DNA of 64,000 bases, taken from the NCBI GenBank assembly GCA_032158295.1, contig CM063243.1, positions 14,228,931 through 14,292,930 of the forward strand, in the 5' to 3' direction. The DNA is from Pycnopodia helianthoides. Taxonomy: Eukaryota; Echinodermata; Asteroidea; Forcipulatida; Asteriidae. The stretch's first letter is position 1; each line of letters begins with the position of its first letter. The notes beneath the pieces were generated by a model, which ran no database searches, was not told where the DNA came from, and saw only the letters and a program-made list of their open reading frames with translations. Below are positions 45,701 to 55,798 of this stretch, in pieces. The position numbers and the translations under genes were made by a program.

Positions 45701-48700
45701 AAGAGTAGCAAATCAAAACACAAACAAGAAGAACGACACAATTTCATCATCAGGATGAAGTGCACCCTGACGGCAAAGGGAAAAATTGTCACACAGAAGG
45801 CAGCAATCTATAAGGTGGGATTTTTTATTGTTGATTGTTTATTTAAATGTACTGTTTTTAAGCAAGCTTTTCCCAAACTACAGCTCAGTGGTTTTTGTTT
45901 TGTAAATGATTACACAAATGAAGTTTTAGCAGTATGGTTATTTGCATCTGAAGCTTGTCAGACGGTGGTGATGCCCATGGCGTCACAAATAACAACGGAG
46001 TATTGATTCCATGTAGGGTAAAGTGTGCTCTGCGTAATCGAATAATTGTTCATTCAAAGAAGATGGCAGTGATTGTTTTGACCAACTTTTGAAGAAATGG
46101 AGAAGTTGTGGGACACATTTAACAGCTACTTCTGTTGCTTTCTACACCTCTGTTTACCAATTTGATGCCAGATTTCATTTATTCAGTTCATGTTCAGTTC
46201 TTTTTGTTCAGTTCACTGTACAGCATTTGTATCTCACTTCAGGTTGTCTGTTGCCATGGGCTGCTTAAGGTGGCGCCGTCGAGGTCACGACTAGTGGTTA
46301 TCGACTGCCTGAAGTGAACTGTGTCTCCCTGATCGCCATGCCCATCCAACACCCTGCCAACATTGAGATCCCCATGGACAGGCAGACCTTCCTGACGAGG
46401 CACAGCATGGATATGAAATTCACATACTGCGATGAAAGGTAAGGCTGAGATCGACGAGGGCGCTGTTTCAGCAATGGCTCACAAAAAAAAAAAATATTTG
46501 ATGGTTATCATTTCCAACTCAACAGGTTTTTGTTTTTGTATTTTTGGTCACTTTCATATGGTTTGCATATGATTAAATATGAATCATTCTGGACAACTGA
46601 AATGTTTGATTTTGGTTTTTTTAAGACAAGATCGTCAAGGGAGAAAATTGTATTGTAAACAATTTGAAAAAAGATTATGTCAATTCCTTCCCACTGTTGT
46701 TAACAAGCCATACCTTGAGTGATAAGGAGTCAAGGCAATATTTCTTCAAAATATATGCATCGATTATTGCTCTTTTACATTGACACTTGACTTTGTTTGT
46801 CCCCTTTCAATACTGAAACATACTCTCTGCGGAATTAAGTAAGGGTGGCTGCATGAAATTGATTTACGGACTTTCAGTTGTGCAGAAAGGATTTTTTAAC
46901 ATCATAGCTTTTAGCATGGACACACTTAAGTTGTCTGGATAATACAGGTGTCAGATCACATTACATGGCATCTTAATCATGAGCCTACTGGTTGATGTTT
47001 TGGGTTTTAGTCATTAAAGAAGTCTTTTTACCGAGGGGAAATTTATTGACGTGTTGAATCTCCCAGTTTTGTTTTGATTTATGATAAGTTATTGAGGGGG
47101 TAGATTTTTTAGTGCCATGTACATGTGCATACTGTATGAGAGCTCCAGTGAATCCTGAAAAGAAGAGAAAGTATTGCATCCTGTGGGGAAAATCTATGTT
47201 CGTTCCTCTTGATAAAGTTTTCCAGAAATCACGGACATTGATTGTTGGATTAGATTATTGAGGAAACCACATAATTTGTGTTGAGATTTTAATAGAAAAA
47301 CAAATAATTAACAGGCGCCGAGCTTCGGTTTAAATTTGACTGTTCAAGTCACTTATTTCCTCACCAGAAACGTGGCTTATATAATTAGTGTTGTGTTTCC
47401 CGTCAAGACACATCTGTTATTTCAAATTTTAAATTATAATTATAAATTATATCATGTGGTGAAACTGGAACATTAAGTACAACTTCGTTAAGTCAGTTTT
47501 CTTTTTTCAGAGAGAAGTTTCGAAGGTTTAAAGTTAGGATATAGCGTTACTTATTTAAGAAAGCTGATGATGGTATTAAATAGGAATACCTTTCAGTTTT
47601 AATTTTAACTTAGGACAGGGTTTAAGATTCATTAAAACATTTCTTCTGTAGCTATTTGTAATTTGCCTATTTTTTTATTAATCAAAGTGAGTAAGCTTTC
47701 CATATTAGCACTAGTTTCTCTAATGCAGCAATAATGTCCCTAGACAATTTTGTTCTTTCACTCGTGCAGAATCAAAGATCTTCTTGGCTACGATCCAGAT
47801 GACTTGGTGGACAAATCATTCTACGACTTCTACCATGCTATGGATAGTCACGTCATAGATAAATGCCATAGAGATTGTGAGTTTAATGTACTCGGCCTTT
47901 ATGAAACAGAAAGTACAACTGTTCCCTAGAAGTCTGTGTTAACATCATGGAAATATTCCCTCTGTTGACAATCTGAGCATACTGGTTGAAAAATTGAGTT
48001 GATATACGTCAGTGCTTTTTCAGAGTAGCCAAACTCTTTGATGTTTCTTTGCTAACCTCTCTCACTGTATTTCCATCATGCAAAGACCAAAATTGGAATA
48101 CAAACACTGGTTTTTTCAAATCTGCTAGTTTTCATAGATGAGGCCTACATTGGGATAACAATGGAGTATTTACATGAGCATGTGAAACTGAAAGATCAAT
48201 TGTGATCCTACATCCTAAAAGGTTTTAAGATTTGTGATTTTTAGATTCTGTTTTATTGTTTTCTTGATTGGAACACACACATCCATTATTCTGAATTACT
48301 ACAATTTTGAAGGCTGTAAAAACGGACTTGCCTTGTCATTATATCTGGGCCCAATTTTATAGAGCTGCTCAAGCAAAAAGACTTGCAGAGCACAACAAAT
48401 ATATGCCTAGCACAGTAAGGTAACCAGCCAAAATACCGTTTCACATGTACCGTTTGTGACCAGTATTCTGCTCATTTCTGCTAATTTTCATTGAATTTAA
48501 GGAAATTGTTTAGCAATATTCTCTGCTTAAGCATCTCTATGAAATTGGGCCCTTTTCTTGTTTCTAAAGGAACACAATGAACATGTGGATTGGAATGAAA
48601 CGGACATGTATGTTTTAATAGATGTTAATCTTAAGATGTACTTGTATGTTGCTGAGCACCAATATTGTTTCTTTCCCCCATAATGTATGTCTTTCAGTCT

Positions 48701-51700
48701 CCCGATTGTTCCGTTAGAAAACTTGTTGAGTTAACCCGGAACCACCCAACCCCGACTTCTTAGAACCACTTATCCCCAGAGACTTTATTCACCCGTATCC
48801 CATTGCAAGTAATTTCATCACAAGTTTGGCAGATATTGTCGCTGTTAATGGTTGCACCATGTGGGGTATCTCTTTTCGAGATAAGACGGCGGCTCACTAT
48901 CGTTTTGTGGTTTTTTTGAAATGTCCTTAAAAAACATATGGTCCGTCTCTGTATTTCAGGGAGCCGGCTCTATCGAGAATGAAAAGTCTCGTTTGGAAAA
49001 AAACATTGGGTAATGTCGCCCTGTTTTGAAACATGATGTTAGTTTGTCTGTGCTTTCTTTCATGCAGTGTTTGCCAAGGGGCAGGCGTCCAGTGGAAAGT
49101 ACAGATTCCTTGCCAAGAAGAGTGGGTACGCCTGGATGGAGACCCAGGCTACAGTCATTTATAACAGCAAGACCAACAAGCCACAGTGCGTGGTTTGTGT
49201 CAACTACATGATCAGGTATTTGTTCATTACAATATGTAAATTTAATGTTACTGTGTCGCCACTTTGAACACAAGATCACACTAAAATGTACATAAATAGT
49301 GACTTCAAAAATTGATTGATTCAGGATTCCAACAGTTCTGACAAAAACTGCAAATTTTGTAAATTTTCAAAGCTGCAGTGAAATGCTTTGAGGATATTTA
49401 GCCCATTCTCTTCAAATTTGTGGATAGGAATTCAAGTGTTTCAATTCCATTGGGTTAACGTTCTTAAAAAGTACTTTTGTTTCTTTCATAATTTCTTGTA
49501 ATTTTTCCTCAGTGGTGTGGAGGATGACCAAGCTGTTATTTCCACACATCAATTGGATGAAGGGATGCAGTTAAGCACAGAGGAGATCTTCGTGCCACGC
49601 CCGGATGACCTTGAGGATGATGTCTTCCCACTTTACCTCACTGGATCCAAGAGTAAGTCTGATGATCATCATGTAAAAAGCATTTAAAGCTATTGAAACT
49701 ATTTGTAAATTGTTATCCTCATTTTGCTCCCCCGTAAAACAAGGTGTGGAGAGGGGTCAAATGGATTTTCATAACACCAGATTTTGTTTGGAACAAGATT
49801 CGCTTCTCTAGTTTGTGCTTTGGGAGAACCCTGGTACCCTGAACTACGGACAGATTCACACTTTAATTGTGCCATGAGGTCATTGCCATTTTTTTCGTCT
49901 TCCTTTTCAACCCTAACTCCCTTGAGGTATTGACTAGGATCCTTCCTCACTTTAAACAAACCACAATACCACATGGTAACTCATGACCCAAACTGTGGTG
50001 GTATGCCGGATCCCATATTAAAACGTAATAAGTGTACCAGTGCAATCCTCAATCAGACAGTCTCAAACAAAACAAGCGGTCGGGTTTTGAAGGGTTGGGG
50101 ATGGTTAGGGTATAATGGATGACATGCATTTCTGGAATATCAACTGGGGAGATTTAAGAAAATAGCGCACCAATCCCCCCCATATGACCTTTCAAGCAGG
50201 TAATGTCTGCATATCTGGGGCATGTCCAGCAGTATGTAAACTGACACACAGAGTCTAGATAGATCGAGTTAACTACAGCGGGATTATTCAGTGCCTGGGG
50301 GCAGGATGAATATTTCCAATTTGGAATGTGAAGAGGAGTGATTTATAGTATGTGGGGCAAAGACTGGTCGGGGATGATGAATAATGGAGCATGGATAACA
50401 TTTGCGCGTGGACTCTGGAGAGGGAGATCCAAATGAGTGTTTTGAGTTTGAGTCAATCAATGGGACACCAAGTTAGATTTGTGTATGAATGTGGCATTCT
50501 TGTGGCATTCATCCCATAATTCATAATTACAGAAATTTGGCTGAAAATGGCTTACTTTGAGTAAAGTGACAGTTCACATTGTACACATTAAGTACATGTA
50601 ATGTAAACATGTTCAGAGAATTTACTAATAGTAAAATGGGTAGGATAATGAAATATAAGGTATTGTTTCATTAATCTTTGTGAGGCACCGGCCATTTGTT
50701 GGCATCCATTGTGAATGCTTCAGGATTCATCAGTGCCATGTGTAACTCAATTAGCACATTTTTTACTATGATAAGATTGGGATGTGCAACGTAGGCCTGG
50801 TTAATACAATACATCCATGGGATTTGCTATGTAATAGTGAATCTATTCGAATCTGGCCTAACCAAGGGACATATTTGTGTGTTGCAAGGGTTAATATTCA
50901 ATAGTGCAAAGAATTTCACCAGTTTATGTTGAAGAGTTTCAAAATGTTTGACTTTAACTTGGACACCTTCTTTTTCTAGGCAAAGTAGCCAACCCAGAGG
51001 ATCTGACCTACCTGGCCCCTACTCCGGGCAGTGCCATGGTACCATTGGACTTCACCAGCCCAGTGCCCAACCTCTCTAAGACTCCAGAAGCCCAGGAGCT
51101 ACAGCCGCTGGTCGGGACGGACAGCCAGACCCAGGAGTTTGTGCCTTTCTTCCCGTTAGCCCTGGACACAATCCCAGAGGACCAACAATCTTCAGATGGA
51201 GGAACAAACCAGGTTAGTAAAAACTGCTGCATTTTGTTGGTTCTGTTATTGTGCTTCACTTCTTTTTATACATGCCACCCCAACCTTTCTAGCTAAAACA
51301 GTCCCCTAATTTATTACACGGTATGACCAGCTTTCTTGGAGTAAAACCATTTTCACTTTCTTGACTTTTAAGTTCATTTTTACCTGAGTGACATTTACCT
51401 CACTCAAGTTTTTTCCACTTCAAACCATGCACCTTCGTCCTATTTTAAACCATTCTGTATCTGCAGGAGTCCTCTCCAACACCAGACTTGATTCTCCCTG
51501 AAACCAAATCACACATGAGATCAAACAAGGACCCCCTGTTGTTGGATGGCTTTATGGAGGTAAGACTAAGAGACTAATTTAAACAAAAATAAAAGATGAA
51601 CGCTTTTACTGATATTTCATTTTTTTCTAGCTAATTTTTAACAATGTTTTAGATTGAAAAGAGCCACTTGTCATTCTTGAGTAAACTCTTCTCATTCACT

Positions 51701-54495
51701 GGGCCGGGATTTGTGTGAGCACTTTTGCAAGGTATGAGTATTATCCGTTGAATTTAATTTTGCAGAGCCCGGCCCATCTGGATGACCTGTCCAAAAGGGC
51801 ACCCTACATCTCCCTGAATGATGACTTTGACTTCAGTTGTGACCAACAGCTGAGTGATGCTGAACTCCTTGATGATTCTTGGGAACCAGTGAACATCTTT
51901 GGGAGCAATGTGTAAGTACCATTTTAAAACGACCATTAGAAGTGAAAACGGACTAATTCCAGTGAGGTTTGATGGAAGGGGCAACATGCAGCAGTGATGG
52001 TTAATGCAGTGTATATATGCCATGTAACCTTTGTATACAAAAGGAGTGACCATGTATATTCTAGGGCCTTTCCAGCAGGCAAGATACTACACTGGCCATA
52101 TGGGCAATTTTACATTTTGTGTCAAAATTGTCACACAAAAATTCAAGAGTTATAAAAAATAACAGACATACGAGTTTTGAGATGTGTCACCGTTTTTCAT
52201 ATCAAAAGTTGATACAAATCGGGCAGTGCAATCTCCATAAAATATAAGATTTTATGTATTCTTCCATTGCGCTATGTACTAATCGGCTCTTTTGTAAGCA
52301 TGTGACGTCACAAATTACATGGTCCAAAAATCGAGAAAGCACCAGAGGCATGTGCTTTCATTAAATTATGCTTGTTTTGCATTCTAGGATTCGTGACCAA
52401 TGTTTTTATATATGAAATTTGTACAGCATGCAGAGATGCATTATTGAGACATTTACTTGATACACCTTTATCGTTGATCAGAGCTGATAAGCCTGGTCCT
52501 TTTTTCATGGAATAAGATTTAAATTCACTGTGTGGGTCTAGAAGTCGAATGTCACTTGAGTTTACTTTATACTAGCTATACCAATACCTAAGTTGTAATT
52601 TAGTTGTAATAGTGTTTTCATATTGCTGTATTGTTCTGTGTTTTTGTTCTTGTATCGAGTGGGGTCTCCACTCGACAAGCTATGCTTCTTGGAGACCTCC
52701 ATCCTCACACAATTATCCAAATGTCCTTATGTTTTCTTAATTATTATAATATAATGTCAATTATAATACATGACTATTTCATCACTTATTCCTTGTGTGT
52801 TGGAAATAATAAAAATATAAATTATTAAAAATGATGTACCCTGTGCGTAAAAGGTGTATGAGATAACAAACATTGGTGACTGAGCAATGTTAAAACCCTC
52901 AATAGTTATCCACTGCTCATTTTGAAATAAACTTTCCTTTTCTTGATCTGATATCCAGTAAAACCAACCCCTGTGTTGTCCCCGTGGGCTCACCATCATT
53001 GTCCGATGAGAGGCAAGACTTGCTGAGTCCTTTGTCGTCCGACTGCCACACTGCCCCGGCCACACCCTACAGTCAAATTTCCATTGGCTCACCGATGACA
53101 CCTATGCAGAAGCTCTGCCAGAGTATGCCCAACCTCTGGGTGACGACTGATGAGTGTGGGGACAGTGAAGTGTCCGGGCAGTCACCGCATAACTACATGT
53201 GGCCTAGCCCACCACTACAACAGCCATCTCCTCTGGTCAGCCCCACTGGGTCACAGACTCTTAGCGAGAGTGGCTTTTACATCGATCTGAACCAGAGTAA
53301 GCAATATTCCCCGCATCAGTCCGTGAAGAGAAAGCGGGAGACTCAAGACGTCCAGCCTCTCTTCAAGGTGGCGAGGAGGGAAAACCAAGGGCAAGAAGCT
53401 GGGGTCTCTTTTGACGGAGGAGGGAGCGAGATGAGAGGTGTGGGATGGAACACCCTGAAAACTGGTGTAGAACTTGATGCGACGCAACCTCCAAGTAAGT
53501 ATTCTTTATTAAAAGAAAGTTGTTTTGTCTCTGGAATGACAATTTCCAACCAATTTTTTGAAGTGGTCTCATCTTCCTGAAAGTGTATCAATCATAAAAC
53601 TGCAGTTGTTAATATTGTTCAGAAAATGTAATGTAAATTTACTTGTATTATTTGTTTTTAAGTACATTTATGCTGTAAATTCTTTTAGTGTTTAACATAG
53701 CTTTTACAAAAAAATGAAATTTTAAATTCTTCAAACTCTGTCTATACTAGTGGCCAACCTTGCCCTGAACAGAGAAATCGTATCGGTAACCAGGCTTTTT
53801 TAAATTTCTGTCAGGTGATGAAGGGATGAGTGATTTCCAGACACTGCTATTCCAACAGGATGGAACAAACATCAATAACTTATTTGGACACTCGCTGCTC
53901 CTACAAAAGGTTGCCCAGCAGGTGAGAACTATAGCTAGACCACGACAAGAAATATTGTAGCTGACAAGCAGTGTGTTTAATTGGATCCCTGCGTGCTATT
54001 TTTCTGTATAATTTATATTTAATTGCTGTTCCAGCATACTGGCATTTGAACAATATTACAGAAACTGGTACAAACTTTGTCAAAGTATTATGAAGTAATA
54101 ATGTCTGTGTAAAATGTTTTGCGATAAAATTAATGCATACTTGCTGTGTTAAGAAAAAAACAAGATGTTAGTTTAATTACAGTAACGAAGTTCAAAGATA
54201 AATTGTATTCTCATTCGGGCAGGTTGTCAACAAAGCAAACCTAGTACCATCAAGTAACCCGCTCGTGAGCAACCATCAGCTATCACCAGGTGGCAGTGTC
54301 AGGCCACAGTATCAATTCCCCTCCTTCCTAACGCAGCCAGTGACTGATGACCCAAAGGACAAAGCATCGGCTGAAAACACACTGATGAACTGCCTACTCC
54401 TAACCAGCCAGGACTTGGATGTAAACACACCGCTGCAGGCATCAACGGGACTGCTGCAGGGTGAAGACCTGCTGCGGGCATTAGACGTACCTTGA
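36730..54495 (+). CDS. HIF1A: Hypoxia-inducible factor alpha, full coding span (14 exons)
   Basis: The exons listed below join with consistent phases, apart from one missing base in exon 5, to a protein of about 865 residues. HIF-alpha pairs with ARNT in the nucleus and binds hypoxia response elements; in normal oxygen, prolyl hydroxylation and VHL lead to its destruction, and FIH blocks its C-terminal activation domain. Visible parts (frame-corrected numbering): bHLH (about 15-75), PAS-A (about 100-260), PAS-B (about 265-370), N-terminal degradation motif LTYLAP (Pro about 417), C-terminal motif LSKRAPYI (Pro about 525), a basic signal KRKR (about 684-687) and a C-terminal activation domain with the FIH target Asn (about 843). 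It resembles both HIF1A and EPAS1; non-vertebrates usually have one gene. The Ser in KSRNAAR is as in HIF1A. Confidence 0.95.
38465..38715. mobile_element. Inverted-repeat MITE with GGGCCCAATTTCATGG ends
   Basis: Starts GGGCCCAATTTCATGGTTCT and ends with the near-complement of that sequence. The ends resemble family C, but the interior is different and GC-rich, with repeated AAGCG and CGCTT motifs (GGCGCTTG, CGCTTACG). This could be a family C relative that acquired a new core. Confidence 0.75.
39028..39847. mobile_element. DNA-transposon-like element with about 35-bp inverted ends
   Basis: The left end (GACAGGCCTAGACTTG, then TTCAAGTCTGAGGTCACGG) pairs with the right end (CCACGATCGCAGACTTGGAA, then CCAAGTCTAAGACAGGCCC). 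About 820 bp with no conserved protein frame. A partial internal copy of the end (CCAAGTCTGTGATCGTAGG, about 39715) suggests rearrangement or nesting. Confidence 0.6.
40076..40192. repeat. Perfect 22-bp foldback hairpin
   Basis: GGTGGCTGGCTGCTGTTAAT plus GG (40095-40116) is exactly complementary to 40136-40157 across a 19-base loop. An outer 12-bp arm (TTCACTGCATGG / CCATGCAGTGAA) adds to the stem with a bulged spacer. It could be a small foldback transposon or a hairpin RNA; the sequence does not decide. Confidence 0.75.
42378..42526. mobile_element. MITE family D, solo copy
   Basis: Ends GGTGTCCATCTCAAATCAA and TTGATTTGGACACAGCC are inverted repeats. The core is rich in GGCTGTGGCTG, GCCGTAGCTG and GCTGCAGCC. 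It is the same family as 63468-63770 by ends and core. It lies 446 bases before HIF exon 2. Confidence 0.65.
42973..43160 (+). CDS. HIF1A: HIF-alpha exon 2 (bHLH)
   Basis: Encodes the DNA-binding basic helix-loop-helix: [18 protein letters not shown], then [15 protein letters not shown] and [18 protein letters not shown]. It aligns closely with human HIF1A residues of the same domain. The acceptor is CTTTTTTTAG and the donor is GTAGAT at 43161; phase 1. Confidence 0.96.
43161..44753 (+). other. HIF-alpha intron 2
   Basis: A 1.6-kb intron. A 73-bp piece near 43872-43945 (GTGGCTTCTTATATAGCACT, then CACTCAGTGACGCTCATTGC) resembles the 3' end of a SINE and is flanked by direct copies of TGTGTTG(T/C)ATTTAGCAGG. 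Nothing else was recognised. Confidence 0.65.
43872..43945 (+). mobile_element. Truncated SINE 3' end
   Basis: AATGATAATAACAATAGTGG, then TTATATAGCACTCAAATCCA and CACTCAGTGACGCTCATTGC resemble the tail of a tRNA-derived SINE (microsatellite followed by a TATATAGCGC-type end). No head or B box was found upstream. Confidence 0.35.
44754..44926 (+). CDS. HIF1A: HIF-alpha exon 3 (linker and start of PAS-A)
   Basis: Begins [20 protein letters not shown] and continues [14 protein letters not shown], then [18 protein letters not shown]. The PAS-A start is highly conserved. The acidic linker is about 13 residues longer than in human HIF1A and includes IKSE, a match to the SUMO consensus. The donor is GTAAAC at 44927; phase 0. 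Confidence 0.95.
45146..45217 (+). repeat. Short direct duplication
   Basis: ATTCAATCAAAAAGGTCATA followed by CATGTA occurs twice, 45 bases apart, in HIF intron 3. Probably a local duplication. Confidence 0.7.
45602..45814 (+). CDS. HIF1A: HIF-alpha exon 4 (PAS-A)
   Basis: Encodes [20 protein letters not shown], then a Ser/Lys-rich loop and [33 protein letters not shown] is a PAS-A signature of HIF proteins. The acceptor is CTTCACCTAG and the donor is GTGGGA at 45815; it is exactly 71 codons, phase 0. Confidence 0.95.
46243..46438 (+). CDS. HIF1A: HIF-alpha exon 5 (PAS-A end), apparent 1-base frameshift
   Basis: From the acceptor CACTTCAG the frame reads [11 protein letters not shown], matching human VLHCTGHIHV, but then runs to a TGA at 46315. 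The conserved continuation [20 protein letters not shown], then [12 protein letters not shown] and [17 protein letters not shown] lies in the frame reached by losing one base, near 46270-46283. The exon is 196 bases; 197 would restore phase with exon 6. Possible reasons: sequence error, a real damaged allele, or alternative splicing (an in-phase AG at 46282-46283 would skip 41 bases). The donor is GTAAGG at 46439. Confidence 0.88.
46439..47769 (+). other. HIF-alpha intron 5
   Basis: A 1.3-kb AT-rich intron. A run of A at about 46484-46495. No repeat ends or gene recognised. Confidence 0.75.
47770..47876 (+). CDS. HIF1A: HIF-alpha exon 6 (PAS-B)
   Basis: Encodes [20 protein letters not shown], then [15 protein letters not shown], matching the human PAS-B block with [21 protein letters not shown]. 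The acceptor is CTCGTGCAG and the donor is GTGAGT at 47877; phase 1. Confidence 0.95.
47877..49067 (+). other. HIF-alpha intron 6
   Basis: A 1.2-kb intron carrying the family C MITE at 48347-48552. Nothing else recognised. Confidence 0.75.
48347..48552. mobile_element. MITE family C, complete copy
   Basis: Starts GGGCCCAATTTTATAGAGCT and ends AGCATCTCTATGAAATTGGG plus CCC; the two are inverted repeats of about 28 bp. About 206 bp, non-coding. Same family as 63537-63730 and the interrupted copy at 23516-24040. Confidence 0.85.
49068..49215 (+). CDS. HIF1A: HIF-alpha exon 7 (PAS-B)
   Basis: Encodes [20 protein letters not shown], then [12 protein letters not shown] and [23 protein letters not shown] corresponds to the invariant human [11 protein letters not shown]. 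The acceptor is TTTCATGCAG and the donor is GTATTT at 49216; phase 2. Confidence 0.96.
49513..49652 (+). CDS. HIF1A: HIF-alpha exon 8
   Basis: Encodes [20 protein letters not shown], then [18 protein letters not shown]. It follows PAS-B and is rich in acidic residues, as is this region in HIF proteins. The acceptor is TTTTTCCTCAG and the donor is GTAAGT at 49653; phase 1. Confidence 0.9.
49653..50979 (+). other. HIF-alpha intron 8
   Basis: A 1.3-kb intron. No repeat ends, RNA gene or coding segment recognised. Confidence 0.75.
50980..51212 (+). CDS. HIF1A: HIF-alpha exon 9 (N-terminal oxygen-dependent degradation motif)
   Basis: Encodes [16 protein letters not shown], where LTYLAP (51003-51020) is a full match to the LxxLAP prolyl-hydroxylation motif; human has LTLLAPAAG at Pro402. 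The proline codon is 51018-51020. The rest is Pro/Gln/Asp-rich. The acceptor is TTTTTCTAG and the donor is GTTAGT at 51213; phase 0. Confidence 0.94.
51467..51559 (+). CDS. HIF1A: HIF-alpha exon 10
   Basis: 31 codons: [20 protein letters not shown], then [11 protein letters not shown]. It lies in the linker between the two degradation motifs. No specific motif recognised. The acceptor is TATCTGCAG and the donor is GTAAGA at 51560. Confidence 0.88.
51766..51911 (+). CDS. HIF1A: HIF-alpha exon 11 (C-terminal oxygen-dependent degradation motif)
   Basis: Encodes [20 protein letters not shown], the counterpart of human DLEMLAPYIPMDDDFQL around Pro564. Pro, Tyr and Ile and the acidic DDF block are kept, but the Leu before AlaPro is Arg, so the motif reads LxxRAP. 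The rest is acidic. The acceptor is AATTTTGCAG and the donor is GTAAGT at 51912; phase 2. Confidence 0.93.
51912..52958 (+). other. HIF-alpha intron 11
   Basis: A 1.0-kb AT-rich intron. No feature recognised. Confidence 0.75.
52959..53494 (+). CDS. HIF1A: HIF-alpha exon 12 (Ser/Pro-rich region and C-terminal NLS)
   Basis: The largest HIF exon (536 bases). It is rich in Ser, Pro and Gln ([18 protein letters not shown] and similar), with repeated SP and TP sites suitable for proline-directed kinases. Near the end, [20 protein letters not shown] resembles human RKRKMEHDGSLFQAV, the C-terminal nuclear localisation signal. The acceptor is TATCCAG and the donor is GTAAGT at 53495; phase 1. Confidence 0.92.
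53815..53921 (+). CDS. HIF1A: HIF-alpha exon 13
   Basis: Encodes [20 protein letters not shown], then [16 protein letters not shown]. No named motif is seen. The acceptor is TTCTGTCAG and the donor is GTGAGA at 53922; phase 0. Confidence 0.88.
54223..54495 (+). CDS. HIF1A: HIF-alpha exon 14 (C-terminal activation domain)
   Basis: Ends [20 protein letters not shown], then [15 protein letters not shown] and TGA. Human has LTSYDCEVNAPIQGS and LLQGEELLRALDQVN. The FIH-hydroxylated Asn (codon 54424-54426) and the Leu eight residues before it are kept, while human Cys800 is Leu here. This domain binds the CBP/p300 TAZ1 domain. The acceptor is CATTCGGGCAG. Confidence 0.96.
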   Translation, partial: VVNKANLVPSSNPLVSNHQLSPGGSVRPQYQFPSFLTQPVTDDPKDKASAENTLMNCLLLTSQDLDVNTPLQASTGLLQGEDLLRALDVP

Positions 54496-55798
54496 AGCAT
54501 CACCAGACGCGGTATGTAAATCAGGAAGATGACTATAGTTTGCCGACCAACCATAAATCCTTAAATATATTTTAGTATTGTTAACGAATTGATGTACAGA
54601 TAACCCATATTTTGCTGCTGTTTCACATTTGAAAGTGATTCGTTTATTTTCATGAGAAAAGGGGGACAGGATTTGTTGCTTACTCCACAACTAAATTGAT
54701 GGGGGTTGAAGCTACTTGTATTTTGGTCCAGTATCCTTTGAGATTGTATTTGTTTACAGAGAAAGTTAACATTGAAATAATAAGAGAGTTTGTGGAATTA
54801 TAAAAAAAATACATAAATTGAGGAAAAGAAAAGTGGCTACTGTCAGCCAAATTAAACTGTGCATTTTGTCAGCGGAGTGATGAACGTCCGCTCATTCATA
54901 AATTTGTATATTGACTCTTAGTATCTCAGCACTAAAAAATTAAAAGGTGAAACTTTTCTGGACAGTTTTAAGGTTATTATTTATGAAAATGGAAACAAAA
55001 GGCTGACAAAGATGGAAGTTAAAATGGGCCAGGGTCATTTATACCTTTATTTTACGAGTTTGCCATGAGGGGACATTGATACCAGTAATTTCAATTGTGT
55101 CTGAGCTTTTCACTTGTTCTTTCACAGTATACCAGTGCGAGTCGGCTTTTTATTATTTCGTTGTGGTGTATTTTGTACAATAATGAGTGTTTGCATAGCT
55201 TGCCCAAGTTGGCCTCCCTTTCAGAAAAAAATAGTCAGATGAAGTCCATTATTAATAGATGTTGGGGAATAGAATAGGCTCAGAGTAACGCTGGTGGTTA
55301 TTTAGCTTCTGTGAAGTGTCCGATACTATAATATGTACATTTGCGTACATGCACAAGACCAAGTAATTTTGTTTGTAATTGACCTGTCTTACTGATGTCA
55401 CAGACAGCCATAGATCTGTTGGCATCCATCAGTTCAAAACAAATGCTTATTTCAAAATTTGAAAAAAGTAATCTATCATTAAACACACACATAATTCAGA
55501 AGTCATTATGATGATGCCTCCATGTTATTTGGGGCAACTGATTGATAGCAAAGCTATCATTACATCCATTTAAAAAATGGTGACAAATATTTCTGATCAT
55601 TTTTGTAGGTTGATTAATTTCTATCAAGTATTGCCCCCCCCCCAGGGAAAAAAAATATACGAGGGAGGTACTATCGATCCACTTGTGGAAGTTTTGAATT
55701 AGAAAAAAAAGAGGAGTTTTGCTTGGGTTGACTCAGACTAGGTGTAAATACACCATACTCGTACAAGTTTTCATACTCAGTGTGGATATGGAACCAGC

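Noticed and set aside
46255..46285. Programmed -1 ribosomal frameshift site in HIF exon 5
   Set aside because: No slippery heptamer is present, and the normal HIF gene has no recoding; error or allele damage is more likely.
46135..46317. An independent 60-codon reading frame
   Set aside because: It is intron sequence followed by the first part of HIF exon 5, ended by the frameshift stop.
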